NCBI GenBank assembly: GCA_032622095.1
Contig: CP136061.1
Span: 248,135,582-248,199,581 of the forward strand
From: Siphonodentalium dalli
Lineage: Eukaryota; Mollusca; Scaphopoda; Gadilida; Siphonodentaliidae
Length of the DNA stretch: 64,000 nucleotides
Reading direction: 5' to 3'
The translations under genes and the position numbers were made by a program. Positions within the stretch are counted from its first letter, which is position 1; every line of letters begins with the position of its first letter. Below the pieces are notes generated by a model, which had not been told where the DNA came from, searched no databases, and saw only the letters and a list, made by a program, of their open reading frames with translations. Positions 1-10,529 of this stretch are shown piece by piece.

Positions 1-548
1 TAGATCCACCACCTGGAGATCTGCACTACTTCCTTCACTGAGGGCCTGGTTCTTATATCATTCCTGTAATTCTGTTACCAGATGTCCACCAATCTGATAT
101 CACTGTAGATCATCAAACACATTATTCCTTTCTCAAAATAGTTGTTGACAGGCGTCCAGGGGGAAACCATGTGGGACCTCTTTCTTTGCAGCTTGGGTGT
201 CTGGGTAGAAGTAGTCAACAGGGGCCCTGTTAGCATGATCTTCAGATATGATATTAATGGTCAAGGTGGAAAACAAAATATTTGAAGTTCCTGGTACATG
301 ACAACAGTAGAAGTTTTAATGATTTTTCACTGTCATAAAAGTATGGAAATGTTCACGTTATATTTCCAATTGATTGTAGATTCTTTAAAAATGTTTTGGT
401 TTTATCACATTTACCAATATGCACTATTTTTTCCTCATAGATGTTGAGAAATTCCATCATTAAATTTCAGAAAATGTAATTTGATTTAGCATATTTAAAG
501 TAATTAAATTTTTAGCCAAAAATGCATCAAGGCCTTTTATATTACTAC
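1..548 (+). repeat. Tandem ~690 bp unit, copy 1 (5' truncated by window)
   Basis: Diverged copy of a unit seen again at 1836-2530 and 2531-2720. Shared landmarks are a TATATCATTCC word near 49 (again at 2638), an ATGTTGAGAAATT word at 441 (again at 2431) and the run into AAGGCCTTTTATATTACTA near 530. No open frame of note. Function unknown; it reads as an old segmental duplication. Confidence 0.6.
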
Positions 549-632
549 CAGAGGATTGCCTGTCTATAATGACTGATATATAAATGCAATTTATTACTTT
601 CTGGTATTTGCTGACATATGAACAAATTATAA

Positions 633-972
633 TTATACCCCGGTCCCAAAAGATGGGGGTATTCTGGATTACATGTGTCTGTCCGTCCGTCCATCCGTCT
701 GTCCGCTCATATATCTCAACCATGGGTTATCGGATCTCAATGAAATTTGGTATGCATGTTTGTCATCATGAGGGCTTTCAAAGAGTGCTCATTGACATTG
801 TTCACATTTCCGTTCAAGAGTTATCCCTCTTTCTTTATCTGTAAATGTTGGATTTCCGTCCGTCGTTTGTTAGAATTGTCAAATGATTTGTTCATTCATC
901 ACATTTTTTTCACAATTTGGTTTCCGATCTGCACATATTTCATTTTCACCATGGGTATCCCAGCACGTCTTG
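633..972 (+). mobile_element. Pearl-like TTATACCCC element, copy F1
   Basis: Starts TTATACCCCGGTCCC, then a GGGGGTATTCTGG box that can pair back to the C-run, then a GTCC/GTCT microsatellite (681-706), then a body with TCAATGAAATTTGGTATGC. It ends in CGTCTTG directly against the next copy. No transposase. The layout matches bivalve pearl-type non-autonomous repeats (family knowledge); the exact family is not established here. Confidence 0.6.
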
Positions 973-1595
973 TTATACCCCCACTTTCGAAGAAAATGGG
1001 GGGTATACTGGATTGACTGCGTCCGTCTGTCTGTCCGTCCATCACGCTTTCTCCCTCCGTCCGTCGTCCGTCCGTCCGACCTCATAACTCGAACAACTAT
1101 GAACCGATTTCAATAATTTTTTTTGTATGCAATCTCCTTAGGACTGCCTCTCCGCATGATGCTAATTGCGGTTCGGTGCCGACTTTATTTTAAAGTTATG
1201 CCTCATTTTCGACTTATTTTGACTTAGAAAATTCTGTCTGACTTCATAACTTTAACAAATATGAACCGATTTCAATAATTATTGGTATACATGCTTCTCA
1301 CAATACCCTCTGTACATGATGCGGCTAGGGATTGGCTCAGACTGTTTTTCGTAATATTACACTTCATTTTCGACTTATTTTGACTTAGAAAATTCTGTCC
1401 GACTTAATAACTTTAACAAATATGAACCAATTTGAATAATTTTTTCAGGACAAGCTTCTTGTGACACCATATCGATATTATTAGTCCGAATTTTTCTTTA
1501 AAGTTAAAAATCTTTTTTGTTGGGTTTACGGATAATGCGGGTTGAATTTGCCACGGTGGGGGTATGTATGCTAGCACTCGAGTGCACACCTCTTG
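973..1595 (+). mobile_element. Pearl-like TTATACCCC element, copy F2, with 161 bp tandem units
   Basis: The most complete copy. It begins TTATACCCCCACTTTCG with a paired GGGGGGTATACTGG, followed by GTCC-type microsatellite (1021-1080). Three tandem units start near 1083, 1245 and 1406 (period about 161-162), each with TATGAACCGATTTCAAT or a variant. Near the 3' end is a GCACTCGAGTGC palindrome (1574-1585), then ACACCTCTTG. A 3' hairpin followed by a fixed tail recalls Helitron-like ends, but the CTRR end is not present. Confidence 0.65.
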
Positions 1596-1835
1596 TTAAA
1601 TATGGGTTTGTTTCGACTAACATCATAAGAATTGTGTATACTGGACTGCAAATATGGCCTCTGCATGGGAACCATGCTCAATCTCAGGTTTCCTTGGACC
1701 AATCAGCATGAAATTTGGTGAGTCATCTTTGATGATAAATTGTGGTCAAAAGTTGGACTAAATTAGACCTAAGAGTGAAAAGTTATAAACGCGCGAAAAG
1801 CATGTTCACACACACACACAGACCATGGGTTTTAT

Positions 1836-2530
1836 TTATAGGGATAACCCAACTGCAATGCCAGTCTAGTGGCTGAGGTGTTAAGTTAGCAGCCCAAGTA
1901 ACAGCTTTATAATTTGGAGATTTTGTCACTGGACTTGCTCTAGGCTTATTGTATCCTATAATTCCGTGGCCACATGTTGGAAAATTTGATATTACTAGCT
2001 TTATATTCTGACTCATTAAACAGATTTGAAATTGTTTGGATCAAGAACAATGGAAGATTTCTTTGATGGTCATCAGATATGATAGCAATGCTATCTGTGT
2101 AAGCTGCATGTGTGAAATCATTCAGATTTGGAGTTTTTGTTACCTGAATAAAGTAGAACTTTCATAATGGTTATCATAATCATATTATTATAAAAATGTT
2201 CATATTATTTCCAAATGATTGATGATTCTTGATATAAACCTATTTTATTCCAATCCTATGTAATACATGTATTAAACATATATGAACATTTAACAAAAGT
2301 TTTGACAATATAGTATAGATAGGTGAATTGGAAAGGGGATTAAACAACACGTCCAGTGGTTTTTATTAAGTTCGCTGACCTCTAATGATTCTTAAAACAT
2401 GTTAAATATTTATCACAGCACCAAATATAGATGTTGAGAAATTTAAATATCAGAAAATGTTACGTTTTATGTATGTTAAATAATATTAAATGTTTTAGCC
2501 AAATATGCATAAAGGTCTTTTAGATTACTA
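1836..2530 (+). repeat. Tandem ~690 bp unit, copy 2
   Basis: Homologous to 2531-2720 at offsets of 685-689 bp (CCCAACTGCAATGC at 1848 against CCCAACTACAATGC at 2533). The 3' part matches copy 1: ATGTTGAGAAATT at 2431 against 441. Copies 1 and 2 are separated by the two pearl-like elements. Confidence 0.6.
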
Positions 2531-2720
2531 TACCCCAACTACAATGCAATTCTGGTGGTTCATGTGTTAAGGTAGCGAGCTAACTAACAGCTTTATCATG
2601 TGGCGATTTGGTCACCCGACTTCCTCCTCACGCTTATTATATCATTCCTATAATTCCGTTGCCACATGTCGCGGAATCCGATATCCACAGCTTATTGCGA
2701 CTCATCAAACATAGTTTTGC
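2531..2720 (+). repeat. Tandem ~690 bp unit, copy 3 (partial)
   Basis: Only the first ~190 bp of the unit is recognisable, ending after the ACTCATCAAACATAG word (compare CATCAAACAC near 112). Beyond this the sequence has no match elsewhere in the window. Confidence 0.55.
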
Positions 2721-3501
2721 TTTCTCAGAATTAGTAAGTGGCGGGATTCGCCAGTGGAAAATCTAATCGACATTTCGTCATTGTCTCTGTGTGTATGCTG
2801 AGATGAACCAGGATTGAGTGCTGTTAGCTCATTGTCTTTCTACCTCCGACTGATGAGGTACTATTGAATGGATTGTATTGTGGGTCTGCCTTAATTAAAA
2901 CACTTCGCATCATTGGTATGTGGGACTTCCTGTGGAGGTATTGTGAAGTTATCTGAATAATGTATCATTCACTGATTCCCGCTCCTCGTTTATCTATTTG
3001 TCTTTAGGCAGGTGTATAGTTAGTGTTTGCTCTGTTTTCATCATTTGTGAATCTTCGGAAAATCGGAAGTCATTAACTTCATCCATTTATTGGTGAGTTT
3101 ATATCTAATAATTTAGGTAGATTTGCTATCAAATTATTGTTACAATAGCTGAAGTAGTGAAAATGAATTTTGTGAATTATGGCATGCTGTAATTTCGAGA
3201 TGAATGGTGACCAAACTTTTGATGAAAATTGAGTTCTGGAGCAAGATAGAAATAAGAGACATAAACACTGGTGTGTAAGAGGTACAAAGTTTGTTTCCCA
3301 TCTTTTCACTGTGTTTGTGTTATCTCATCTATAAATTATTCTAGGAATCCATAGTGTATTTATTTTATAAATTTAATTCCAACATGAAACTAAAGTCACA
3401 AATAATATGTCATGCAGTTATTTTTCATGGTGATAGCACCACAAACTAAAGAGAAAAAAGGTATTTCAGTGCTCTATCAAGTTCATGATCAGTCGCTATT
3501 A
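2721..3501. other. Unassigned AT-rich stretch
   Basis: No repeat family, convincing open frame or splice-flanked coding segment seen. Confidence 0.5.
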
Positions 3502-3759
3502 TTATACCCCCTATTTTTGAAGGAAAATGGGGTTATACTGGATAAATTTGTCCGTCTGTCGATCTGTCTGTCTTGCCGCCATCCTGGCAGCCACCTCAGC
3601 CATTGGTTATCAGATCTGAAATGAAATTTGGTGTGGAGGTTCACCTTCAATTCCATTCTTGAATTATCCTTTTTGATTAATTTAAATTTGTTTTCCATCC
3701 TGCCCATGTTTCAATTTGGCATCGTGGGGATATGCCAACACTCGAGGCACAACTTCTTG
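3502..3759 (+). mobile_element. Pearl-like TTATACCCC element, copy F3 (short)
   Basis: TTATACCCCCTATTTTTG at the 5' end with paired ATGGGGTTATACTGG, a GTCT/GATC-type microsatellite near 3550, and a 3' end with ACACTCGAGGCAC followed by AACTTCTTG. It lacks the tandem 161 bp units of F2. Confidence 0.6.
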
Positions 3760-3896
3760 TTCCATGTACATGTAGGTGCTATATGTTTAAAGCAGCACCT
3801 TTACATCTTAGACAGTGGCGGCCACTTCGGTCACTTCGCGCACATTTTGATCATTTAAATGTTTCAGCGGCTATCACCCAACCTATGGCCGAAGGA

Positions 3897-4272
<376 letters not shown>

Positions 4273-4885
4273 AATATACTTCCTTGAAATTGGGTGACAT
4301 GACAGATATATCAGTTCCAACGAAAAATAGTTGGTCTATTTGGCCTCGTCTTTGGAGGAAAAGTCAAATGTCAAACTTTCAAGTCGCATTGTTCGTGGTG
4401 TCAAAAGGTTCAGTCTCCTTTCAAAATTGTATGTTAAGCTATCAGTCCACGAGACACCCAACCTTCCCTGTCTATAGTACACCACTTAATATGACCCCAG
4501 TGACCGTCTCGATACCGCTGTGGATACCGTATTCTATACCAGTAATGCTGCGGTCATTACCGGGGTATCACCCTGTTTTTCAAGTCAATTACTTTTAGGA
4601 TAGCTGTACATGTAGGTGACACCTGCTTGTACATGTAGTTTGTCGGTACAATGCAAGCGGGCTCAAGATTGACTTCAAATGTGTTCGGTAAATAGGAAAT
4701 ATTTGAATTAATACCGGCATTTCAACTCCCATATTATGGACATGGCAACATTAAAGATACTGCACAGACTGGCATCTAATAGCACATGGGATGCAATTAA
4801 TAGCACTGCTCCCGGTGGTGAGCATTTCGTTGAATATTAATAGCACTGCTTACCGGTGGATATTATTTCCGAGTCGGGCCTGTTT
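4273..4885. other. Unassigned; short local duplications
   Basis: Contains a repeated AATAGCACTGCT word followed by CCGGTGG (near 4800 and 4843) and two GTACATGTAG words near 4607 and 4630. Nothing coding is supported. Confidence 0.45.
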
Positions 4886-5262
4886 AGCTCAACTTGACAA
4901 AGTCAAGTTTGAGCTATTATGTGGGTTGGTGCCCATCGTCCGTCCATGATCCGACAAGTTCCAGTAACACACCCTACAAGACAGGTCACATCTTTCATCC
5001 GATCGTCACCAAACTTCATATTGATCTTTTGGGTGACCACCAGATGGGAGCCATCATTTTTTCCCTGAAATTTGTTGAAAAACATGGTCGCCAGCAGCCA
5101 TCTTGGATTTTAATCTTTGTATGACTAAATCCGTTGTAACACCCTACAGTTCACATCTCTCATCCAATCATCACCAAACTTCATATGGGTCTTCCCTCTA
5201 GACGGGAGCCATCAATTTTTTCCTCCGAAATTTGTTAAAAAACATGGCCGCCAGCAGCCACC
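4886..5262 (+). mobile_element. Pearl-like repeat with 5' hairpin and two ~170 bp units
   Basis: A hairpin AGCTCAACTTGAC / GTCAAGTTTGAGCT (4886-4915) is followed by a CGTCCGTCC stretch. Two tandem units follow: CACCCTACAAGACAGG (4971) and CACCCTACAGTTCACATC (5141), both running into TCACCAAACTTCATAT, then TGGGAGCCATCA and AAAAACATGG. This is a second, unrelated sequence with the same plan as the TTATACCCC copies. Confidence 0.6.
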
Positions 5263-5514
5263 TTCAAATTGGAATGCATCCCGCATTTATTACAAAATTA
5301 ACAGTCATGTTTAGAATCATCTCTAGATGGGAGTTATGAATCTGAGTGTTTATTTACAAAAACTGAGGTGAATCATGACACATTCTTCACCTGTATAGAA
5401 TATATAGATTTTGGTATCGATTGATTGGTTTTTAAAATATTAACCCTGAACCCTTCCCTTAACCATGACATGAACACATGCCTATGGTGCTTATTTGGAC
5501 CCATATACCGGTGT

Positions 5515-5606
5515 ACCACGATAACTCCCCCCCCCCTTGGGTATCTTCCCCCGCGGGGAAGATACCCCGGGGTATCTCCCCCCCACCCTGGGTATCTTCC
5601 CCCCCC
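5515..5606. repeat. G/C-tract hairpin element, copy H1
   Basis: A perfect 13 bp stem GGGTATCTTCCCC / GGGGAAGATACCC closes on a CGC triloop (5538-5566). Long C runs lie on both sides (5527-5536 and 5598-5608), and ACCGGTGTACC lies just upstream. Related hairpins occur at 5820-5885, 5998-6035 and 29970-30030. Confidence 0.6.
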
Positions 5607-5739
5607 CCACTCGTACATTTTTTCCCTCACTTATTTTATATTATTATGGTAAGAAATGCGGAGAAAACTATTAATTTTTTTTTTTTTTGGTTATTTTGAA
5701 CCCAATAATAGCATAAATATGTCAAAATATTACCTTATG

Positions 5740-6036
5740 ATTCTATCATTTAATTTGCTTTATATAGTCACGAAATGGCGAGAAATTAACTTTATACGAG
5801 CAAAATTTTATAGAGCAAAATTTTGGGTGGGGGGGGGGGGGGGGGGAGATACCCAGGCCTGAGTATCTTCGCCCCCCCACCCAGCAGCTACATATGACAA
5901 AAATTAAACGTATGATTTTATTGCTTTAATAATTTGCTTTATATAGTCATGAAATGGCGAGAAATTAACTTTATATGAGCAAAATTTGATAGAGTAAGAA
6001 TTTGGGGTGGGGGGGGAAAGATACCCCGGTACATGT
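5740..6036. repeat. Tandem ~182 bp G/C-tract units
   Basis: Two units share a TTTGCTTTATATAGTCA word (5754 and 5935), ATGGCGAGAAATTAACTTTA and a G-run followed by GATACCC. The first unit has an 18 bp G run (5829-5846) and a GATACCCAGGCCTGAGTATC palindrome. The G-run could form a quadruplex. The exact length of the run should be treated as uncertain, since homopolymers are often misread. Confidence 0.55.
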
Positions 6037-7232
6037 ATGTTTATTTTCTGGAAGTTACAATTGCAAAAATTATTCCATTTTCTTAGTTTCAGCTGTTGAT
6101 TCAATCATATGAATCATTAGCCGAATTAATTTTGGTGAGTCAAATATTGGGACTCAAGGTACTCAATACGATTCGATGGTCCCCATATCATCAGATTCCA
6201 ACAACAACAATTTTTTTTTAATTTGGCCGGATTGTCAAATATCCAACATCCAAAGTCACTTGATTTTAGAGTTATCCATTTCCATCCGCAATTTGGTGTG
6301 AGACCGTCGGCTCGTCGACTTTTTCCAGGCAAGAGTACCGCTGGTGAAAAATAACAGATTTCAACAATTTATATCTGATCACCCTGAGCTTTGATGGATT
6401 GGTTCCTCGACTCTTATCAAATATTATTATATGATCATAAACTTTCTTCTAAAAGTCCCATACTAAATCACACGGAAAAGAAGTTGATAAATCACGATAT
6501 CTACTGGATTGTGCTATAGTCAAGACGGGTTAATAACAAGTCACGAGACGTCATGAGTTATTAATAGGAATTGTAAATCCCTGGGTTTTTCCAATGATAA
6601 AGTATCTACATTGTTTTGCATTTGGTGGACTACGCACATATATTTTTTTTAAATTGATTTAATTTTTTTCGATTAAAAAAATATATAAATGTTTTTAAAT
6701 TACCACCTTTATAACATCCAGGGGTACTCCAAGTTACCACACCAAATTTGGTTGAATTCGGTCCAGGCGTCTGGGAGGAAAATCGCGTGACAAGGGGGGG
6801 GGGGGGGGGGTAATCAGGGTGGGGTGGGAACCAGTTCATCTCTTCCTCCAGTGTGTAAGAAAATATATCATTGGTGACAAGGCACATAGCCAATTTGAAT
6901 GATAAGATCAGAGTAACTGTCAATGACCACTACATGTATTAATGGTAAAACAATTCAGACTGTGAGTGCGGGAGATGATCAAGGTGTGTGTGATGGGGGG
7001 GGGGGTGGCGGGTGTGGAAACCAGTGGAGAGATATCGTAACACTGATACATGTGCATGAATCAAAGCCTCACTAGTTGAGCCTTAGGACTGTAGGTGGTG
7101 CTGCATATGCCGACATATGCTGGCAGGGGGCGGCCCAAACAAATGAATTCATATCAATCAGTGTAGTGGGTGGAAATTAACAGTTACATAACACAGATTA
7201 GATCGACCTATTATCTCATGGATTGAGGCTTT
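6037..7232. other. Unassigned, with poly-G tracts
   Basis: Homopolymer G runs at about 6794-6810 and 6996-7005; otherwise AT-rich with no repeat partner. No coding support. Confidence 0.45.
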
Positions 7233-7552
7233 AAGTCTCAGAAATTACTATAATACCCCATGTCATCCCTATAATGGGAACATTCCTTTGAGAGTTGAAA
7301 CTCATTAATTGTGATTAGGGAAATGCATCTGGTTGTAGGCACACTGACATGGAATGATGTGATGTGATTGACAATTAACTTATCAATCTGATATTTTACC
7401 TGGGGGCATTTCATTGATTCTAGGCTTATAATACCTGGTGGAAGAGTGGTCTAACTTGTCATGGACAGGGAAGTTGTTATATCTGACGTTGGTCAGTGTT
7501 CCCATGCAGGAATCAAATAGCCTATAGATGATTGATTGATTGATTGATTGAT
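7233..7552 (+). repeat. Triplicated ~300 bp unit, copy T1
   Basis: Shares GGAATGATGTGATGTGAT, GACAATTAACTTATCAATC and a TACCTGGGGG word with copies at 7970-8285 and 8593-8842. It ends in an ATTG microsatellite. Confidence 0.7.
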
Positions 7553-7553
7553 T
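7531..7553. repeat. (ATTG)n microsatellite
   Basis: Almost six perfect ATTG repeats at the end of unit T1; T2 has only GATTGATTAG at the equivalent place, so the run expanded after duplication. Confidence 0.9.
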
Positions 7554-7633
7554 TTCTTTCAAATTTTCAAATTTGGGGGGGGGGGGGGGTGGGGCGCTTT
7601 CAAAAGAGGGTTGACGTTTTTCTTATTTTCTGT

Positions 7634-7960
7634 TCAAGAGGTAATTATCCCTCTTTGTTTATCTAAAAATGTTGGATTTCTATCCGTCAGCTTATATATC
7701 TCAACCGTGGGTTATCGTTCTCGATGAAATTTGGTATGCAGTTTTGGTATCGGGAGAGCTTTCAAAAAAGGGTTCATTGATGCTGTTCACATTTTCTGTT
7801 CAAGAGTTATCCCTCTTTCTTTATCTGAAAAAGTTGGATTTCCGTCAATCATTTGTTAGAATTGTCAAGTAATTTGTTCGTTCATCACATTTTTTTTCTC
7901 ACAATTTGGTTTCCGACCCTCCCATATTTAAATTTTCACCATGGGGCTATCTATTTATAT
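7634..7960 (+). mobile_element. Pearl-like element fragment F4 (5' truncated)
   Basis: Body of copy F1 without its TTATACCCC head: two partial units with TTCAAGAG and ATCCCTCTTT, then GTTAGAATTGTCAA and TTTGGTTTCCGACC as at 870-930. It lies between T1 and T2. Confidence 0.6.
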
Positions 7961-7969
7961 CAGGTACTC

Positions 7970-8285
7970 GCAGAAATCACTATAATAGCCCATGCCATCT
8001 TTATAATGAGGAACATTCCTTTGAGTACTGAAACTCATTAACCAACAACGATTAGGGAAAATTGTTCTAGGATCCCTGACAAGGAATGATGTGATGTGAT
8101 GACAATTAACTTATTAATCTGATATCTTACCTGGGGGAATCTCATTGATTATATGTTTTACCTGGTAGAAGAGTGGTTTAACTTGCCATATGGACAGGGA
8201 TATTCTTGTTTCTGACATTAATCATTGTTCCCAACTTCCATGCAACTAGATCAAAGGAATCAAATAGCCTGTGATTGATTAGTTT
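7970..8285 (+). repeat. Triplicated ~300 bp unit, copy T2
   Basis: Starts AGAAATCACTATAATAGCCC and follows T1 through GAATCAAATAGCCTGTGATTG. It is offset ~737 bp from T1, because the F4 fragment lies between them. Confidence 0.7.
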
Positions 8286-8483
8286 TCTTTCAATTGAGAT
8301 ACCTTTCATGTATAATTTCAAATCAAATTTAGTTTGCATCTGATTAGTTTTGAACTAAATGGAAGGGTTTCAATTGATTATTCAATATAAACCTAAAACA
8401 TTTAAAAAAATTCAAATACACAAACAATTTGGAGTCTTACATCATTTTCATGTACACAAAATTAGTGTTCTTAAAATTAGCAT

Positions 8484-8592
8484 TTAACCCTTCCATGACT
8501 GGAGCATCCTGAAATTTTTTGAAAACCATGGGCCGATGCATTCTCTTATATATGCGATTCTCCCATAGGGAGCCTCGTATATATAAGAGATT
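8484..8592 (+). mobile_element. Family B fragment B1 (left end and first hairpin)
   Basis: TTAACCCTTCCATGACTGG left end, then a hairpin with ATGCATTCTCTTATATATG and its partner; the tip is CTCCC-ATA-GGGAG. It stops inside the right arm (AAGAGATTTCATTG), where unit T3 begins, so the T3 junction truncated it or the two recombined. Confidence 0.8.
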
Positions 8593-8842
8593 TCATTGAC
8601 TATAATAGCCAATGTCATCCCTATAATAAGAGAATTTTGAGTACTGAGTACTGAAACCTCATTATTAAATAGTGGTTAGGGAGATGCATCTGGCTGCAGG
8701 CTTCATGACATGGGAATGATGTGATGTGATTGACAATTAACTTATCAATCTGATGTTACGTACCTGGGGGCATCTGATTATCGGTTTACCTACTAGTCTA
8801 ACTGCCATGAACAAAATTGAATCTCTGATGTCTGTCATGATT
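8593..8842 (+). repeat. Triplicated ~300 bp unit, copy T3
   Basis: Begins ACTATAATAGCCAATGTC and keeps the ATGATGTGATGTGATTG core, then decays after TACCTGGGGGCATCTG. Confidence 0.65.
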
Positions 8843-9580
8843 TGGGTTAGCAATTATAGCATGTTCAAGTTGGCAGTTGTACATGTAATTGTTAAGTACC
8901 CTACATCTTACATTCATTTCATAATACTTATGGTATACTCTTGTCTTGCCATCAGGAAGAATCACCTACATATTACCTAAACTTGTGACATGGAACGCAT
9001 CAACCGCTATCCTGACTGAGTGCATATGTCTGTGTTTCAGAGGTCAAGGCGGGCAGCTTTTCTGGATTGTTCTGGCCCTGTTCTGATTCAAATATCGTAT
9101 CATGAATTCTAAAAGTTATTAAAAAGGAGAAAAATGCTAGCAAAATAGACCTTTAATGTATTTAGAACGATCAATTCATGCTAAACTACAAAAAATTATC
9201 CGTTTCAATTTGAACACAATTTAAAGTCCTATTTCCAAGGAAGGGAAATTTTGTCTTTTTACCTCCATTGGTTAACCTCTTCATTGCTAATTGATGCCAT
9301 GTACTGGGCCGTTGACATTACGGCCATTTTCCAGTGGAAAAATAAAACAGGAATATCATGAAAACACAAAACTGACTCTGTTGAAAGCCTATAATCATTC
9401 ACAAAATGTGAACACCATACACTGTTTCAAACTTTGAGATACAATCATTCTGATGCACCATTCTCTGAGTCCCATGCATGTATGAATAATGTCTGACTGC
9501 TGACTGAAATAGGTCCGTACTCAACACAGATGTTTAGCAGAGTGTGACATTTTACGGCTATACTCAGTATAGCAGCCAAG
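8843..9580. other. Unassigned
   Basis: AT-rich; no repeat family or coding segment recognised. Confidence 0.45.
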
Positions 9581-9828
9581 AGGTTATCCTGAAATTTTGC
9601 GAAAACCCTGAGCCAACGCATTCTCTTATATATGCGAGTCTCCCATATGAGCCTCACATATATAAGAGAATACATTGGCCTAACAATATTTACCTTGACC
9701 TGTTAGACAGTGCATTCTCTTATATATGCGAGGCTCAATATGGGAGACTCAAATATAAATGAGAATGCACTGGCCCAGAATTTTTAATGCTCCACTATGC
9801 AGTGTAGCTCCGGTCGTGATAGGTTTAA
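9581..9828 (+). mobile_element. Family B copy B2
   Basis: Left end decayed (AGAGGTTATCCTGAAATTTTG instead of CCATGACTGGAGC), both hairpins present (first in the 9617-9680 region, second 9712-9773), spacer with TTACCTTGACCTG. The right end GTAGCTCCGGTCGTGATAGG runs straight into the TTAA of family A copy A1. Confidence 0.8.
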
Positions 9829-10224
9829 CCCTTTACCCAACAAACCGGCCAAAACCGGCCAAATAAAGCTTCAACAGCCTAAAATATCTTCGGTCTGTCT
9901 CAATAGAACCATACAAATATGGATATCATTGGAACCGGCTCCTTGACCACATTGTGATAGTTACAGTTATGCCCTGTGCCAATGCATTCTCTTATATATG
10001 CGAGTCGACCATAGGTCGCCTCGCATATATAAGAGAATGCATTGGCCTAAAAAAAATCTTTTTTTAACACTTTTTACCATTTTTTCTTACATTCTTTAAC
10101 AATTTTATAATTTTTAATGTGTTAAGCCAATGCATTCTCTTATATATGCGAGGCGACCTATGGTCGACTCGCATATATAAGAGAATGCATTGGCACAGGG
10201 CCGTTCTGTTGGGTAAAGGGTTAA
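9825..10224 (+). mobile_element. Family A copy A1 (reference copy, piggyBac-like MITE)
   Basis: 400 bp between TTAA tetranucleotides; ends CCCTTTACCCAACA and the complement. Left arm: ACCGGCCAAAACCGGCC direct repeat, then GCCTAAAATATCTTCGG and CCATACAAATATGG. Hairpin 1 spans 9978-10046: 27 bp stem (9978-10004 with 10020-10046), T.C mismatch (10005, 10019), 5 bp stem CGACC/GGTCG, triloop ATA (10011-10013). An AT-rich spacer follows. Hairpin 2 (10126-10194) is the inverse, with G.A mismatch and TAT loop. No coding capacity. TTAA targets and CCC-starting ends are known for piggyBac; the assignment is from ends only. Confidence 0.92.
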
Positions 10225-10529
10225 GGCAGGAGGGAGGCTTCTACACCCCTGTGCCAGACATGCTAACATCAAACTGTTCTGCAAATCAATAGATTTGAGA
10301 TAAGGTACCTCCAGGCTACATCACCCAGGTATCACCTAACGATCAACCAGTATCTCCCCAATTAACAAGGTGCTAAATGAATTTGACAAAGAACAGGTAA
10401 GATGATTAATTGATGGGGTTCTCCCACCTGTCAACAATACCTGGCTCCCTGAGGGAGATACATGCATAATATCAGGATTCACCACAGATGATAAGGCCCG
10501 CTGCCGATTGATTTGAACGCACCCATGCA
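10225..10529. other. Unassigned gap between A1 and D1
   Basis: No repeat or coding segment recognised. The last 8 bases (CCCATGCA, 10522-10529) are the left target duplication of D1. Confidence 0.5.

Noticed and set aside
9978-10194. CRISPR-like or tRNA-like array suggested by regularly repeated palindromes
   Set aside because: Repeats belong to transposons with TTAA ends, have no spacer set or cas genes, and the context is animal.
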